Program-made: the position numbers and the translations under genes
Notes under the pieces: generated by a model
What the model was told of the DNA's origin: nothing
Seen by the model: only the letters and a program-made list of their open reading frames with translations
The model's database searches: none
Assembly (NCBI GenBank): GCA_025175895.1
Contig: CM045989.1
Location: 126,307,272 to 126,371,271, forward strand
Length of the DNA stretch: 64,000 nt
From: Wurfbainia villosa
Lineage: Eukaryota; Streptophyta; Magnoliopsida; Zingiberales; Zingiberaceae
Direction of reading: 5' to 3'
Shown here: positions 24,184-35,275 of the stretch, piece after piece
How the letters are laid out: every line of letters begins with the position of its first letter
How positions within the stretch are numbered: the first letter of the stretch is position 1

Positions 24184-24595
24184 TTGGACTCTCTCCAAGC
24201 CCGGCTCGAACCCGAACATGTTCAAACCATGGAATAGTTTAATATTAATATGGTAAGAGTTAGAGGTCAATCGTTAGCTTTGGTTGTTGGGCTCTTTCCA
24301 AGCCGGGCTAATTGGTTGAATGCACTCTAACCATATTAAAACTATTTCTCGATTAATGGGTTGGCTTTAACCTGGAGCATCGGCTTGTTGGACTCTCTCC
24401 AAGGTCGATGTGAAGGGAGGTGAAGTTGGGTGCTATGCATATGATGCATACTTGTTAATGAGTTAACAACCCGATGTATATGTGAACATTCAATAAGTTG
24501 ATAGCAAATTGTGATAGTTACATATATGTGATATGCAATCAGTATATTTGATACCTACCATTGTAGTTATGAATGGCTTGTTGGACTCTCTCCAA
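24184..24595 (+). other. Four small hairpins in E leader
   Basis: TTGGACTCTCTCCAA occurs at 24184-24198, 24388-24402 and 24581-24595, with a variant TTGGGCTCTTTCCAA at 24287-24301. Each forms a 5-bp stem with a 5-base loop, and the stem stays paired in the variant. Each is preceded by GTTG or CTTG. They lie between the primer binding site and the gag start. Confidence 0.75.
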
Positions 24596-24778
24596 GGTTG
24601 TTCATATCTATGTTGGATATCAGCCCATTCGGAGATGGACCTACGATCTCCCGAAGTGATTTTGGGGTTTTTTGAAATTCGAAAAATGAATGGGATTTAT
24701 GAATGTATATTGATGCATTTAAAAAAAATCATTTTCTCATATATGCTCGTTTTGTATTTCTAAGTTAATCGATTAATC

Positions 24779-25645
24779 ATGACGTCTTTGAATTTGCGTA
24801 CTATTTTGGATTCAAACAAATTGACTGGGCCTAACTTCTTGGACTGGCTTAGAAACTTGAGAATTGTTCTCAAGGCGGAAAAGCTAGCATATGTCCTTGA
24901 AGAGCCTCTTCCCAACCGTCCTAGGGACGTTGCAACTCCAGACCAAATGTTGGTCTATCAGAAACATGTGGCAGATTCTGAACTGGCGAGTTGCATCATG
25001 CTAGCTGCGATGGTACCTGAGCATATGGATGCTAATACCATGGTCTTCCATCTTCATGAGTTGTTTGATGAGCAAGCGAGATCCGAAAGGTTCGAAGTCT
25101 CTAGGCTCCTCTTCACCACGAAGATGCAAGAAGGTTAAATGCATGTAGTGCAGTTTGTGCTAAAGATGAATGGGTACATCGAGCGGCTAGCCACCCTCGG
25201 GTTTGTGATGGATCATGAATTAAGTATTGACTTAATTCTGCATTGTTTGCCCAAGAGTTTCTCACAATTTGTGATGAACTATCGGATGAACAAATTAGAA
25301 TCCACTATTCATGAGCTCCTCAATATGCTGAAGACTGTGGAGCCTTTTGTGAAGCATGAGGAGAAGGCGGTTCTGTTAGTTGATTCTTCAAAGAAAGGTT
25401 CTAAGAGGAAGGCAAAGGAACAGAAGAAAGGGAAGAACAAGAAGGCTAAGAAGGCAGAACCAGCACAAAAGGGCACTTGCCATCATTGTGGCAAGGAAGG
25501 TCACTGGCGAAGAAACTGCAAGATTTATCTTGAGTCCGTGAAGAAGAAGAAGACATCCGATGCCCCATCCTCTTCAGGTATCTTCGTTATTGATTGTCAT
25601 TCTATTTCCTTAGACACTTGGGTATTGGATACTGGGTGTGGCTAA
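24779..25645 (+). pseudogene. E gag (Ty1/copia nucleocapsid polyprotein)
   Basis: The start at 24779 gives MTSLNLRTILDSNKLTG followed by FLDWLRNLRIVL, the conserved N-terminus of this gag group. The capsid core follows. After a TAA at 25136 the same frame continues through KMNGYIERL, a lysine-rich segment and an intact zinc knuckle CHHCGKEGHWRRNC at 25478-25519. The protease active site WVLDTGCG follows, cut by TAA at 25643. Gag would assemble particles in the cytoplasm and bind the RNA. Apart from the two stops the frame is intact, with no indels. Confidence 0.93.
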
Positions 25646-28600
25646 CATATATGTAATGACATACAGGGGATAAGGAATAGAAGAAGACTCGTCAGAGGGG
25701 AGTCAAATTTGTGAGTTGGCAATGGAGCAAAGGTTGCTGCGGTCACCATTGGAACTTATTTGCTGAAGCTCCCTAGTGGACTAGTCTTGGAACTGGACAA
25801 TTGCTATTGTGTTCCTTCTCTAATAAAGAACATTGTTTCTATTTCCTTCTTAAATAGAAATGGTTACCATTTGACGTTTAGTAACAATTGTTGTTATATA
25901 ACTTTGAATGACGTACTTTATGGAACTAGAACTTTGAGCAATGGTATTTATACGTTGGACGTATCCAGTGACATTTTCAATATCGAAGCGAGCAACAAGC
26001 GTACTCAAAAGGATAATCAAATAGACTCCTACATGTGGCATTGTCGTCTTGGCCATGCAAGCAAGAAACGCATGTCCGAATTACACCGATGTGGAATTCT
26101 GGAATCGTTTGAATTGGATTCATACGATACATGTGAATCATGCTTAAAAGGTAAGATGACTAAGTTACCTTTTACAGGAAAAGGTGAACGAGTGGGAGAG
26201 TTACTAGGTCTAATACATACTGATGTATGTGAACCTATGTCAACTCAAGCTTTAGGAGGCTATAGCTATTTCATTACTTTCACCGATGATCACTCATGGT
26301 TTGGGTATGTGTTCTTGATGAAACACAAGTCTGAAGCCTTTGAAAGGTTCAAAGAATTCAGAAATGAAGTAGAGAAACAACATGACAAGAGTATTAAAAT
26401 ACTTCGATCGGATCGAGGTGGTGAATACTTAAGTCAAGAGTTTCTTGATTATCTAAGAGACAATGGTATATTGTCTCAATGGACTCCGCCATATACACCA
26501 CAGCATAATGGTGTATCTGAGAGGCGTAACTGGACCTTGTTGGACATTGTCAGGTCAATGATGAATCATGCGAATCTTGCCAAGTCCTTTTGGGGCTATG
26601 CACTTCAGACAGTTGTTTACTTGTTAAACAGAATGCCAACCAAGGTAGTCTCTACTACTCCATATGAGATATAGAATAGTAAGAAACCTCATGTATCTTA
26701 CTTGAAGATATGGGGTTGTCCTGCTTATGTGAAGCGGACTATATCAGACAAATTGAATGCTAAGTCTAATAAATGTCTATTTATTGGATACCCTAAGGAA
26801 ACAAGGGGTTACCAATTCTATCATCCTATGGAACAAAAGGTGTTTGTTTCAAGGCATGCTGTGTTTCTAGAGAAAGAGCTTCTCTTGCAAGAAAACAGTG
26901 AGAGTGTCGTCGAGCTTGAGGAGGCTCGAGAGACTCAAATAGACATTAAAGAGATACCTAGTGAAGCACAACAACCGATAACTCATAGTGATGAGCAATC
27001 GGCTGGACCTATTGAAACATGACATCTTCGTAGATCTGGTAGAACACGCAATATTCCTGAGAGATATGGATTTCTCGTAAGTGAATCGAATGACGTGTTA
27101 CTCATTGATGATGAGGAGCCTACCAGTTATGAAGAAGTTCTAACAAATTCAGAAAGGGATAAGTGGCTTGAAGTCATGAAGTCGAAAATGGATTCCATGT
27201 ATGAAAACCAAGTTTTGAACTTGGTTGACTCACCTGAAGGCATAAAGCCTATAGGGTGCAAGTGGGTTTTCAAGAAGAAAACCGACATGGATGGTAATGT
27301 GATTACCTATAAGGCTAGATTAGTGGCGAAAGGATATCGTTAAAAGCAAGGTGTTGATTATGACGAAACCTATTCGCCTGTAGCTATGCTTAAATCCATT
27401 CGGATGCTTCTGGCCATAGTGGCTCATTATGATTATGAGATATGACAAATGGATGTGAAAACAACTTTCCTTAATGGAAACCTGCTCGAGGATGTGTATA
27501 TGATACAGCCTGAGGGTTTCACATCGGTTGATAAAACCAATGTATGCAAATTGCGACGGTCCATATATGGATTGAAGAAAGCATCCAGGAGCTGAAATAT
27601 CCATTTTGATGAGACAATCAAAAAGTTTAATTTCTCACAAAATCCAGACGAACCTTGTGTGTACAAGAAGGTTAGTAGGAGTGCAGTTGTGTTCCTAGTA
27701 TTGTATGTTGATGACATATTACTTATAAGAAATGATGTTTCAGTCATACAGTCAGTTAAGATTTGGTTGTCCAAGACATTCTCCATGAAAGACCTAGGAG
27801 AAGCAACCTACATCCTCGGGATTAAGATCTATAGAGATAGATCGAAACGGTTGCTTGGTCTTTCGCAGTCTACATATATAGACCGAGTGCTAAAGAGGTT
27901 TAGCATGTCGGAATCCAAGAAATGTTTCCTACCCATCAAGCATGGGATACACCTTTCGAAGTCTATGTGTCCGTGCACAGAAGACGAGAGGATTTGCATG
28001 AGTAAGATTCCCTATGCATCCGCAATAGGATCTATCATGTATGCTATGTTATGTACGAGGCCCGATGTATCGTATGCTCTGAGTGTCACGAGTAGATACC
28101 AGTCTGATCTAGGAATGGATCATTGGGTGGCTGTTAAGACAATCCTTAAGTACTTAAGAAGAACTAAGGATGTGTTCCTAATATATAGAGAAGGGGACAT
28201 GGTGATATGCGGGTATATAGATGCCAGCTTCCAGATAGACAAGGATGATTCCAGGTCTCAGTCTGGATACGTGTTCACCTTGAATGGGAGCGCAGTGAGT
28301 TGGAAAAGTTCCAAACAAGACACTGTAGAGGATTCTACCATTGAGGCAAGAATACATTGCAGCTTTGGAAGCAGCAAAGGAAGCGGTTTAGATCAAGAAG
28401 TTCATTTATGAACTTGGTGTGGTTCCAGCCATTGTTGAAGCAATACCGATCTATTGCGACAACAATGGAGCAATTGCACAAACAAAAGAGCCAAGGTCTC
28501 ATCAACGATCCAAACATGTGCTTCGTCGCTATCATCTGATCAGAGAGATCATTAGTAGGAAGGAAATACAAATCGAGAAAATCTCCACTGAAAGGAACTT

Positions 28601-28685
28601 AGCGGATCCTTTGACTAAGGCATTACCTCAAAGTAAGTTTGAGGGTAATGTTAGAGCTTATGGTATTGGATACCGTAGCGATTGA
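25646..28685 (+). pseudogene. E pol: protease end, integrase, reverse transcriptase, RNase H
   Basis: It continues in the gag frame. Integrase has HCRLGH ... CESCLKGKM (26038-26150), HTDVCEP, LRSDRGGEY and GVSERRNW. RT has KWVFKKKTDMDG, MDVKTTFLNG and an intact YVDD at 27703-27714, then SMKDLGEATYILG. RNase H has SWKSSKQ and, after a frameshift near 28350, YCDNNGA and ADPLTKAL up to the TGA at 28683. In-frame stops lie at 25712, 26672, 27020, 27341, 27443 and 27593. Most read as Trp, Gln or Arg codons changed by one C-to-T or G-to-A step. The catalytic residues of RT and integrase remain. Confidence 0.93.
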
Positions 28686-28742
28686 CATTAGGCCAAGTTG
28701 GAGTTTGTTAGTAATATATGAGAGATGTCCTAAGGCAATCGC
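28678..28742 (+). other. E polypurine tract inside a stem-loop
   Basis: The weak PPT (AAGTTGGAGT, ending 28705) precedes the 3' LTR. GCGATTGACATTAGG at 28678-28692 pairs with CCTAAGGCAATCGC at 28729-28742, 13 pairs with small internal imperfections. The loop of 36 bases contains the PPT and the first 23 bases of U3. The left arm overlaps the last codons of pol. Confidence 0.82.
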
Positions 28743-30937
28743 CTTATGTTTGAACCATTTATATGATAAATGAAGATTCACTATTTGAGTATACATGTTT
28801 TCATGTATTTGATTAGATCTTAAACTCATTTACTGAATGTCCACGATATGATTCACAACACGAGAGAATTTGTGATTGGATCACAACTAGTGAGTATCTC
28901 TACATGTGTAATTGTGATGTATCAGAATTATCCCTAGTCGATGAATTGATGGATTTGGACACCATTGATTCTGTCGAGACTAGCACGAGGTATACTCCTT
29001 GGTGTATCCAAGCAGCTGATTCTCATTGGCTAGAGACATTGTGATGTCCGGAGTTAATCGTGGATGCTAGTTATGGTAACTAGTTCATTGGAGTGACCAT
29101 CCGTAAGACTTCATATGGTTCTCTGCATATATAGATATATCAATGAAGTTCTTACTGCAGCTTAAGTGCGATGTTCCTTTGACTTGCGGTATTCAAGTCA
29201 TCTTGATCATAAAGACTTATGCTTTGACATCTTAAGCAAGCATCTCTGAGGAGATGTGGACCCGGGATGATTGGGTATAAGTCGAAGTGATCGAAGGTGT
29301 TTGAATAGCCTATAAAGGATTCACCACTCCTTGCGAGGAGATGTATAACCATGGCCTCTCGTCGGATTGTTACTAAAGTCTTTGGCCAAAGCATTACATG
29401 TTTAGAGTAAGGTACTCTTCGATACATGTGCAGTAACTAGAATCCGTAGGACGAGAAAATGATACTTGGGCTAGGTGTGACATAGTCAACCTAGTGGGGA
29501 CTGACACTATAGACCATGTCCTGAACCAAGTGGGTATAAGATGAGTGAAGGGAATGGGGCACGATTCATTCGAGTTGCTGAAGGGTTTCAGAAATAGTTC
29601 TGGATCAACCGTTGATCTTTTCGGTTAATTGGGGATCATGATGTACTACTAGGTGCCACTCATGATCATTCTATAATTAATGGTTAATTATAGACGGCCA
29701 ACATAAACCGAGAACCTATTTGGTCACACGCACAACGAGCGTAATCCGAAGGATTTAAAACAAGCTTGAGAATGAGATTCTCAGACCGAGAGAAACTAGG
29801 TTTGGTTGGACCAAACAAGGAGCGAGCATGAAATCGTTTCAGTCGCAATGAAAGCGTGGATGGGTCGTGTCTTATGAAGACATGATGGATGAACCAAATT
29901 GGTTTGGTTCTAATCCAATGGAGGAGAATAAACCAAAGGGGTTTGGTTTGTTTTAAACGAATGAACCAAAAGTTGGTTCGGTTCGTTTTAACTTAAAATA
30001 GACCAACATGGTTTGATTTATTTTAACTTAAGTTATTGGGTTAATGAGTTTTGGTTATGAACCAATAACCATTAGGAGAATGTGTTCTCTATAAAAACAT
30101 GACTTAAGGGTTTTTCCAAAACCCTAAGGGAATAAGCCATTGAATTGCCGCCCAAAACCCTAGCTCCTCTTTTGTTGTTGTCGGCTAACATTGTGTTGCC
30201 GCCAACTTCATGGAGCTGCTGCCACCTCCTTGCCGCCGGACAACCACCTGCTGCCGCTGGCCACTTGCTGCTGCCGGTGATCCTCCGGCGACCCTCCTTG
30301 GCTCCGGTGACCAAGGACTAGCCGGTCCTCTTCCCTTTGGCCGGCGCTAACTCCTCCACCAAGCTGTCCAGTTTTCTAGACAGCTTGTTTCCTTCGTGTC
30401 GGAACGTCGTTTGGATGACGTCTGGAGCTCCGATAGCGGCTACTTTACCGGGGATTCGATCTCCGGTAATCCTCATAGGTGAAGGACGAAGGATTCGTCA
30501 AACGATTGATGAATACCTCTCCGGAGAAGCGAGTTTTTGAGGACTCGTTTTGGATCCGAATTTTTGATTCGGATTGTGATCTTCTCTCGATCACATCATT
30601 TTCAACACAAGGCTAGTAACTTATACGAAGACGAGGCTTGTGACTTTGTGAAGTCATCCTGAAGATACTCGCCGTGGATACGGATAGAGATGATTCTAGC
30701 GAGGATCGTTTCGGTTGATGTCTTTCCTGCTACACGTGATACATCAGGTATATGTAGAATAAATTTCCTTTTATTGCAAAATTTGAAACTACGGTTATGT
30801 CTACACATGTTGTACTATGCATGCGTATGGTGTGTGTGTTGTAATAAATTAGATTTATTATTTTTATTTCTTCCGCTGTGCACATGTTTACGAAACATGT
30901 TCGAACACACACTCGCCGCGGTGCTGGAAACCCAACA
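28706..30937 (+). repeat. E 3' LTR, 2232 bp
   Basis: Starts TGTTAGTAATATATGAG and ends GGAAACCCAACA. It is uninterrupted and serves as the reference for the split 5' LTR. TATA box at 30088-30100. Many C/T differences from the 5' copy show that E is older than F. Confidence 0.94.
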
Positions 30938-31772
30938 TTAATCCCACATAAAGTCCGATCCATTAATGATAATCCAATCCACTAAAGGATTATCATTGAT
31001 CTACCTCACCAACCCCCATAAGTTAATATGGGCTTCATATATTATTTGTACATTTTTCTCTCCGTGTTTAAGATCTCGAATGTCCGTCGATTAATTAATT
31101 TACTGACCATTAATTAATCAACATCTAACTCCATGAGTAGTACCACTCAACCTTTTCATCATGTCAGACCAAGTCCACCTGCAGGGTTTACATGATGAAC
31201 CTTATGAGCTCCTCAAGGGGACATCATCATCCTAATATATAGGACACGGTTTCCTCCTATAATCAACGGCACACTATATAAATAATATCATTTCCCAACT
31301 TACCGAGTCTATTGATTTAATCTATAAATCTCACCCATTGGTAAATCAAAGAAATGAATACTAAGTATATGTGCCTGTTATTATATCGGGATTAAGAGCA
31401 TGTACAATATACTATCTGAGATCCGATTCGATTATGTAGTCAGCAATAAATCAAATCACCTCTAAGTCGGTCATGCTCAATACACACAAAGTGTACTAGT
31501 GTGATTCTATGGTCAAGACAAACCAATACCAAATCACACTACAACCATACCAATGATTTGTCCAAAGCCATCTCGGTTGTGAGCCTATACTTATACTTTA
31601 CAAGGAGCCGATAACATGATCTCCCGTATGACACCACACACTATGTTATCTACAATATAATGTATTAGACAATATGCATAACTATAAATATGCAAACAAT
31701 GACCATGTGATTCTTATTTCAAAATAAAGATGTTCATACAAAAGATAGACTTTTCAGTATACATCCCAACAA
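30938..31772 (-). repeat. R3 5' LTR (family A), outer part
   Basis: Resumes the LTR cut at 12360 and aligns with 5440-6273 of R1, ending TATACATCCCAACA. It contains TTAATTAATTTACTGACC-type AT-rich sequence and a block (31180-31260) nearly identical to R1. No ORF is present. Confidence 0.88.
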
Positions 31773-32632
31773 TCACTCAACTGGAAAGTGTTATGTACCC
31801 AAAACACCGATCGATCAACAATCGATCTCATCATCAATGATCGATGGTGTCGACGATATGATCGCCATCCTCGGCTGACTATTTGGCTAGAACTTGGTCA
31901 GTCGAACACTGATCGAGTCCAATCGACCTAGAGCAATCGACTAGTACCTATACCAGTCGACTGATGTCCGATAAAACCTCAAATACCAAGTTGTTTGAGC
32001 ATCCGACTGTCGGGTAAACCCTTAAACACCACGTTTGAGCCTCCGATACTTAGCCTTAGCCACTTGGCTAAGTCCACCTCATCCTCTCATGGAGTTCTCA
32101 ATCGAAGCTCTCTTCCTTTGGCCTACGTCCCTCGGATGCACCAAGCGCATGGCTTCGCAATGTCATCCTTCGCGTCTCTTGCCCTCGAAGTATGCTTCCC
32201 TTGGGCCTCACTCCATTCTCTCCCCGTCCGATGGTCCCTCGGATGCATCAAACACACGACTTCGCAATGTCATCCTTCACTGACTCAAAGACCCTGAGCC
32301 TAGTGAACTTGCCAAGTCCTCAAGACTTCTCACACCAAGCCTCATGCTTGGATTTTCACCGCCAAGGCTATACACTTGGACTTATGTGGCCAACCTATGT
32401 TGTACTTTCCAACACCAAGCCCTATGCTTGGATTTTCCCAACACCAAGCCCTATGCTTGGATTTTCCCAACACCAAGCCCCATGCTTGGACTTTTCACCA
32501 CCAAGGCTACACACTTGGATTTATGTGGCCAACCCATGTTGGACTTCCCATGACAATCCCATGTCATGCATTTTGTCTAACATCAAAATATAGTTTGAGT
32601 CAAACTCGAGTCCTGGGTCGATTGCACCAACA
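31773..32632 (-). repeat. Sirevirus-type LTR (family C, minus), interrupted by R3
   Basis: On the minus strand it begins TGTTGGTGCAATCGACCCAGG at 32632, directly after a PPT. It shows the TTTTGATGTT motif, an array of TCCAAGCAT..GGGCTTGG units and one CAGTCGACTG palindrome at 31954. The opposite end is missing because R3 is inserted at 31772. The same LTR head occurs at 45272 and 48962 on the plus strand. Confidence 0.82.
32331..32528. repeat. Tandem array in family C LTR, about 28-bp unit
   Basis: Units of the form CACCAAGCCCTATGCTTGGA followed by TTTTCCCA are repeated about six times with variants. CCAAG and CTTGG inside a unit are complementary, so each unit can fold. Equivalent but diverged arrays lie at 45415-45645 and about 49130-49290 in other family C LTRs. 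Confidence 0.8.
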
Positions 32633-32656
32633 ATCTCTCCCTTTTTGATGTTTGAC
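32575..32656 (-). other. C-minus polypurine tract inside a stem-loop
   Basis: The PPT complement ATCTCTCCCTTTTT (32633-32646) adjoins the LTR. GTCTAACATCAAAA at 32575-32588 pairs with TTTTGATGTTTGAC at 32643-32656 with one mismatch. Both arms can be extended by TTTT/AAAA. Confidence 0.8.
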
Positions 32657-33183
32657 AAAATCTCAAACTCAAGTCTACCAATTATCCCTAATTGGCAATT
32701 CTCACATCCCAATGAGAATTCCAACTACAATTGGTAACTTTTTCCTCTTTTTGACATACATCAAAAAGGTCCTCCCCAAGAGTATGAATGCCTCATATCC
32801 TAATGAGATCTTACAATCTCTCCCTTAGAGGAACACATGCCTACAATCTTTCTAGTGATAAGTCCCATATCACTTAAGAGAGGCAATCCCTCAATTTTCC
32901 TCCCATGAGGAAAAATACACATCCATCTTCCCATGATGGATACCTCCCCCTAAAGGCTTGCTCCCCCTTGACCATTGCACCAACAATGTCCTTGGAGAGT
33001 CCCTAAGCCAATAGGAATGCTAAACAATCAAAATTAAGGCAAAGTTCAACAATGAACTCTCACACACCTTAAAATTGATACTCACCCTAAACACTTCTCC
33101 TAATCCATATCCAATGGATTTCCACCCTTTCTAATGCTCTCCTAAGCATGTCCTAGGGTTAGGAGTGGTTAGGGGACCAAAAC
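32657..33183 (-). other. C-minus 3' internal region, noncoding
   Basis: No ORF. On the minus strand it holds several extra purine tracts of the AGGGGGAG type (near 32945 and 32965), as in the 3' noncoding region of element D. The sequence stops matching this orientation at about 33183, where plus-strand gag begins. Confidence 0.6.
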
Positions 33184-34024
33184 ATAACTGAACATGGGCC
33201 TAACATCCTCCTCCAGTGAGATAACTAATTTTGTGAGGAGAATGATGAGGAGAAGTAGGAAATACAACAAGAAGGACATGAAGAAAATTTTTGCAGACAA
33301 GAAGAAAGGTAAGACATCAACTAAATTCAGAGGAAAAACTGATGTTGTATGCTTTGAATGTAACAGGAAGGGGCACATCAAAAGTGAGTGTCTTGAACTC
33401 ACAAAGAAAGAGGACAAGCCAAAAAGGAAGAAGGCATTGAAGGCGACGTGAGAATCTTCTTCTAGCTCCTCATAGGAGGAAGTTGAAGAAAAAGGAACCA
33501 AGCATGCAACTCTAATGGCTCTCAACAATTTAGATTCAGAGGAAGATGAGAGTAAGATCGGAACATCACCGGAAGACATGTCATCATCTGATGATGATGA
33601 GGTAACTTCTTCTGAACTTGACAAGTTATATGAAATGATAGAATGTTTAACTAATGCCTTAAATAGATCCAAGAATAAGGATAAAGTTTTGAAATTTGAG
33701 GTGGAGGAACTTAGAGACCTTAACTCAATTTCTGAAGTAAATAGGACTAATACTTCTCAGTTTGAGGAATTTAGAGAAGAGAACAACTCTTTGAGAGCAC
33801 AGGTTGATGATCTCAAGTGCACACTTGAGAAGTTCACAATAATCTCTAAAACTCTTAATATGATTCTAGATGCCTAAAGGGCAGTCTACAACAAAGCTGG
33901 AATAGGGTACAAATCAAAACAAAAGGAATTTATCTTCATGTCTTTAGTTAATAGAACTCATAGTGTTAAAGCTAAAGTAACTAAAGCATGGATTCCTAAA
34001 CAATATGTTGTGAATGTTAATTGA
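33184..34024 (+). pseudogene. C-plus gag, N-terminally truncated
   Basis: One frame from about 33194 carries an intact zinc knuckle CFECNRKGHIKSEC (near 33352-33393). Lys-rich and Ser/Asp/Glu-rich stretches follow, then a long region with a heptad-like pattern (EELRDLNSISEV, EENNSLRAQVDDLK) that may form a coiled coil. The conserved Sirevirus-type end AWIPKQYV closes it before TGA at 34022-34024. In-frame stops are at about 33449, 33467 and 33875. The N-terminal capsid part is absent because of the 33183 junction. The order matches the gag of element D. Confidence 0.85.
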
Positions 34025-34069
34025 CCCAAAATCTGGGTTCTAAAAGATCTTGTATTTCATGTTTGAACA

Positions 34070-35275
34070 GGTACCGATCAAGGGGGAGTGTTCGATGATA
34101 TGGTTTGTGGATAGTAGATACTCTAAGCACATGATCGAGGACTCATCAAAGTTTGCTACAATTAAAAACAGTAATAGAGGTACTGTTTATTTTGGTAATA
34201 GTGGTAAACTAAAAGTCATAGGAGTATGAGACATTTTTATTTATGAACAATTTAGGATTAAGGATGTTCTGCTAGTTAAAGGAATGACTTTTAATCTTTT
34301 TAGTGTTAGTCAATTATGTGATGAAGGGTATAAAGTAGAATTTTATTCAACTCAATGCCTAATTAAACATAATGAATCTAACACTACCATATTAGTAGGA
34401 ACTAAGAAGGAGAATATCTATCAAGTTCAGTTTAATAGTGCTACTAACATGCATGTGAAGTGTCTTTTGTCTAAAGAAGATGAATCATGGTTGTGGCATA
34501 GAAGACTCGCACACATCAACATGAAGAACATTAAGAGGTTGGCTGAGAAAGAATTTGTGCGAGGACTACCATTGCTCAAGTACAAGAAGGACAAACTATG
34601 TGATGCATGTCAAAAAGGTAAACAAGTAAAAGCATCACACAAAAGCAAAAACATTGTAAGTACGTCAAGTGCTTTAGATTTATTGCACATGGATTTGTTT
34701 GATAGTAGCTCAACTAAATCTCTGGATGGTAGTAGATATTGCTTGGTAGTAGTAGATGATTATACTAGATATACTTGGACTTTCTTTCTCAAACATAAGG
34801 ATCAAACACTAGACATTTTTATCCCTTTTTGTAGAATAATTGAGAATGAGAAAAAAATACAACAATTAAAATAATTAGAAGCGATCATGGAGGAGAATTT
34901 GAAAACATGAGGTTTAAGGATTTTTGTCTAGAAAAAGGGTACAAACATGAATTCTCCACTCCTAGGACACCACAAAAAAATTGTGTGGTAGAGAGGAAGA
35001 ATAGAGTCTTACAAGAAGCTGTGAGGAGTATGCTAAATGAGTATGCTCTTCCTAGTTATTTGTGGGTTGAGGCTATTAATACTGCATGCTATGTTCAAAA
35101 CAGAGTTTTGATACATATATTCTTAGGAAAAACACCTCACAAACTATGGTTTGGAAAACCACCAACAATCAAACACCTTAGGGTATTTGGTTGCAAGGTG
35201 TTCATTTTAAACACTAAGGATCATCTAGGGAAATTCACTACTAAAGCAGATGAAGGTATCCTTGTAGGATATTCC
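34070..35275 (+). pseudogene. C-plus protease and integrase, first part
   Basis: The protease at about 34099 reads WFVDSRYSKHM, where the usual D-S-G is D-S-R. In another frame, 34284-34874 carries LWHRRLAHINMKN ... CDACQKGK (HHCC) and LLHMDLF with the first catalytic Asp. After a shift, RSDHGGEFE and VVERKNR supply the second Asp and the Glu. The frame reaches GILVGYS at 35275, where the family B solo LTR is inserted. The coding sequence resumes at 39091 in the codon after the duplicated ATTCC. Confidence 0.88.

Larger units (their letters stand above)
12361..30937 (+). mobile_element. Ty1/copia retrotransposon E, complete but decayed, split by element F
   Basis: Plus-strand element with LTRs that start TGTTAGTAATATATGAG and end GAAACCCAACA. 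The order is 5' LTR (12361-12913 and 21759-23449), primer binding site at 23451, leader, gag, protease, integrase, RT, RNase H, PPT and 3' LTR (28706-30937). Removing F leaves about 9.7 kb. It sits inside the R3 LTR, whose sequence resumes at 30938. The flanking pentamers TCAAG and TTAAT match poorly, so the TSD has decayed. Gag-pol was one continuous frame, now closed by at least eight stops and one frameshift. Confidence 0.92.
8569..31772 (-). mobile_element. Ty1/copia retrotransposon R3, 5' part, split by element E
   Basis: On the minus strand R3 has a 5' LTR (31772-11294, interrupted by E at 12361-30937), a primer binding site, a leader, a short gag with protease, and integrase up to 8569 where R2 interrupts it. 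The rest is outside the window. Without E, the LTR is about 1.9 kb, similar to family A in R1. Its right edge (CATCCCAACA at 31772) lies inside a Sirevirus-type LTR (C-minus). R3 is thus older than R2, R1, E and F. Confidence 0.85.

Noticed and set aside
32192..32648. Several open frames of 70-130 aa
   Set aside because: Low-complexity readings of the tandem array in the family C LTR, opposite to the element's orientation.
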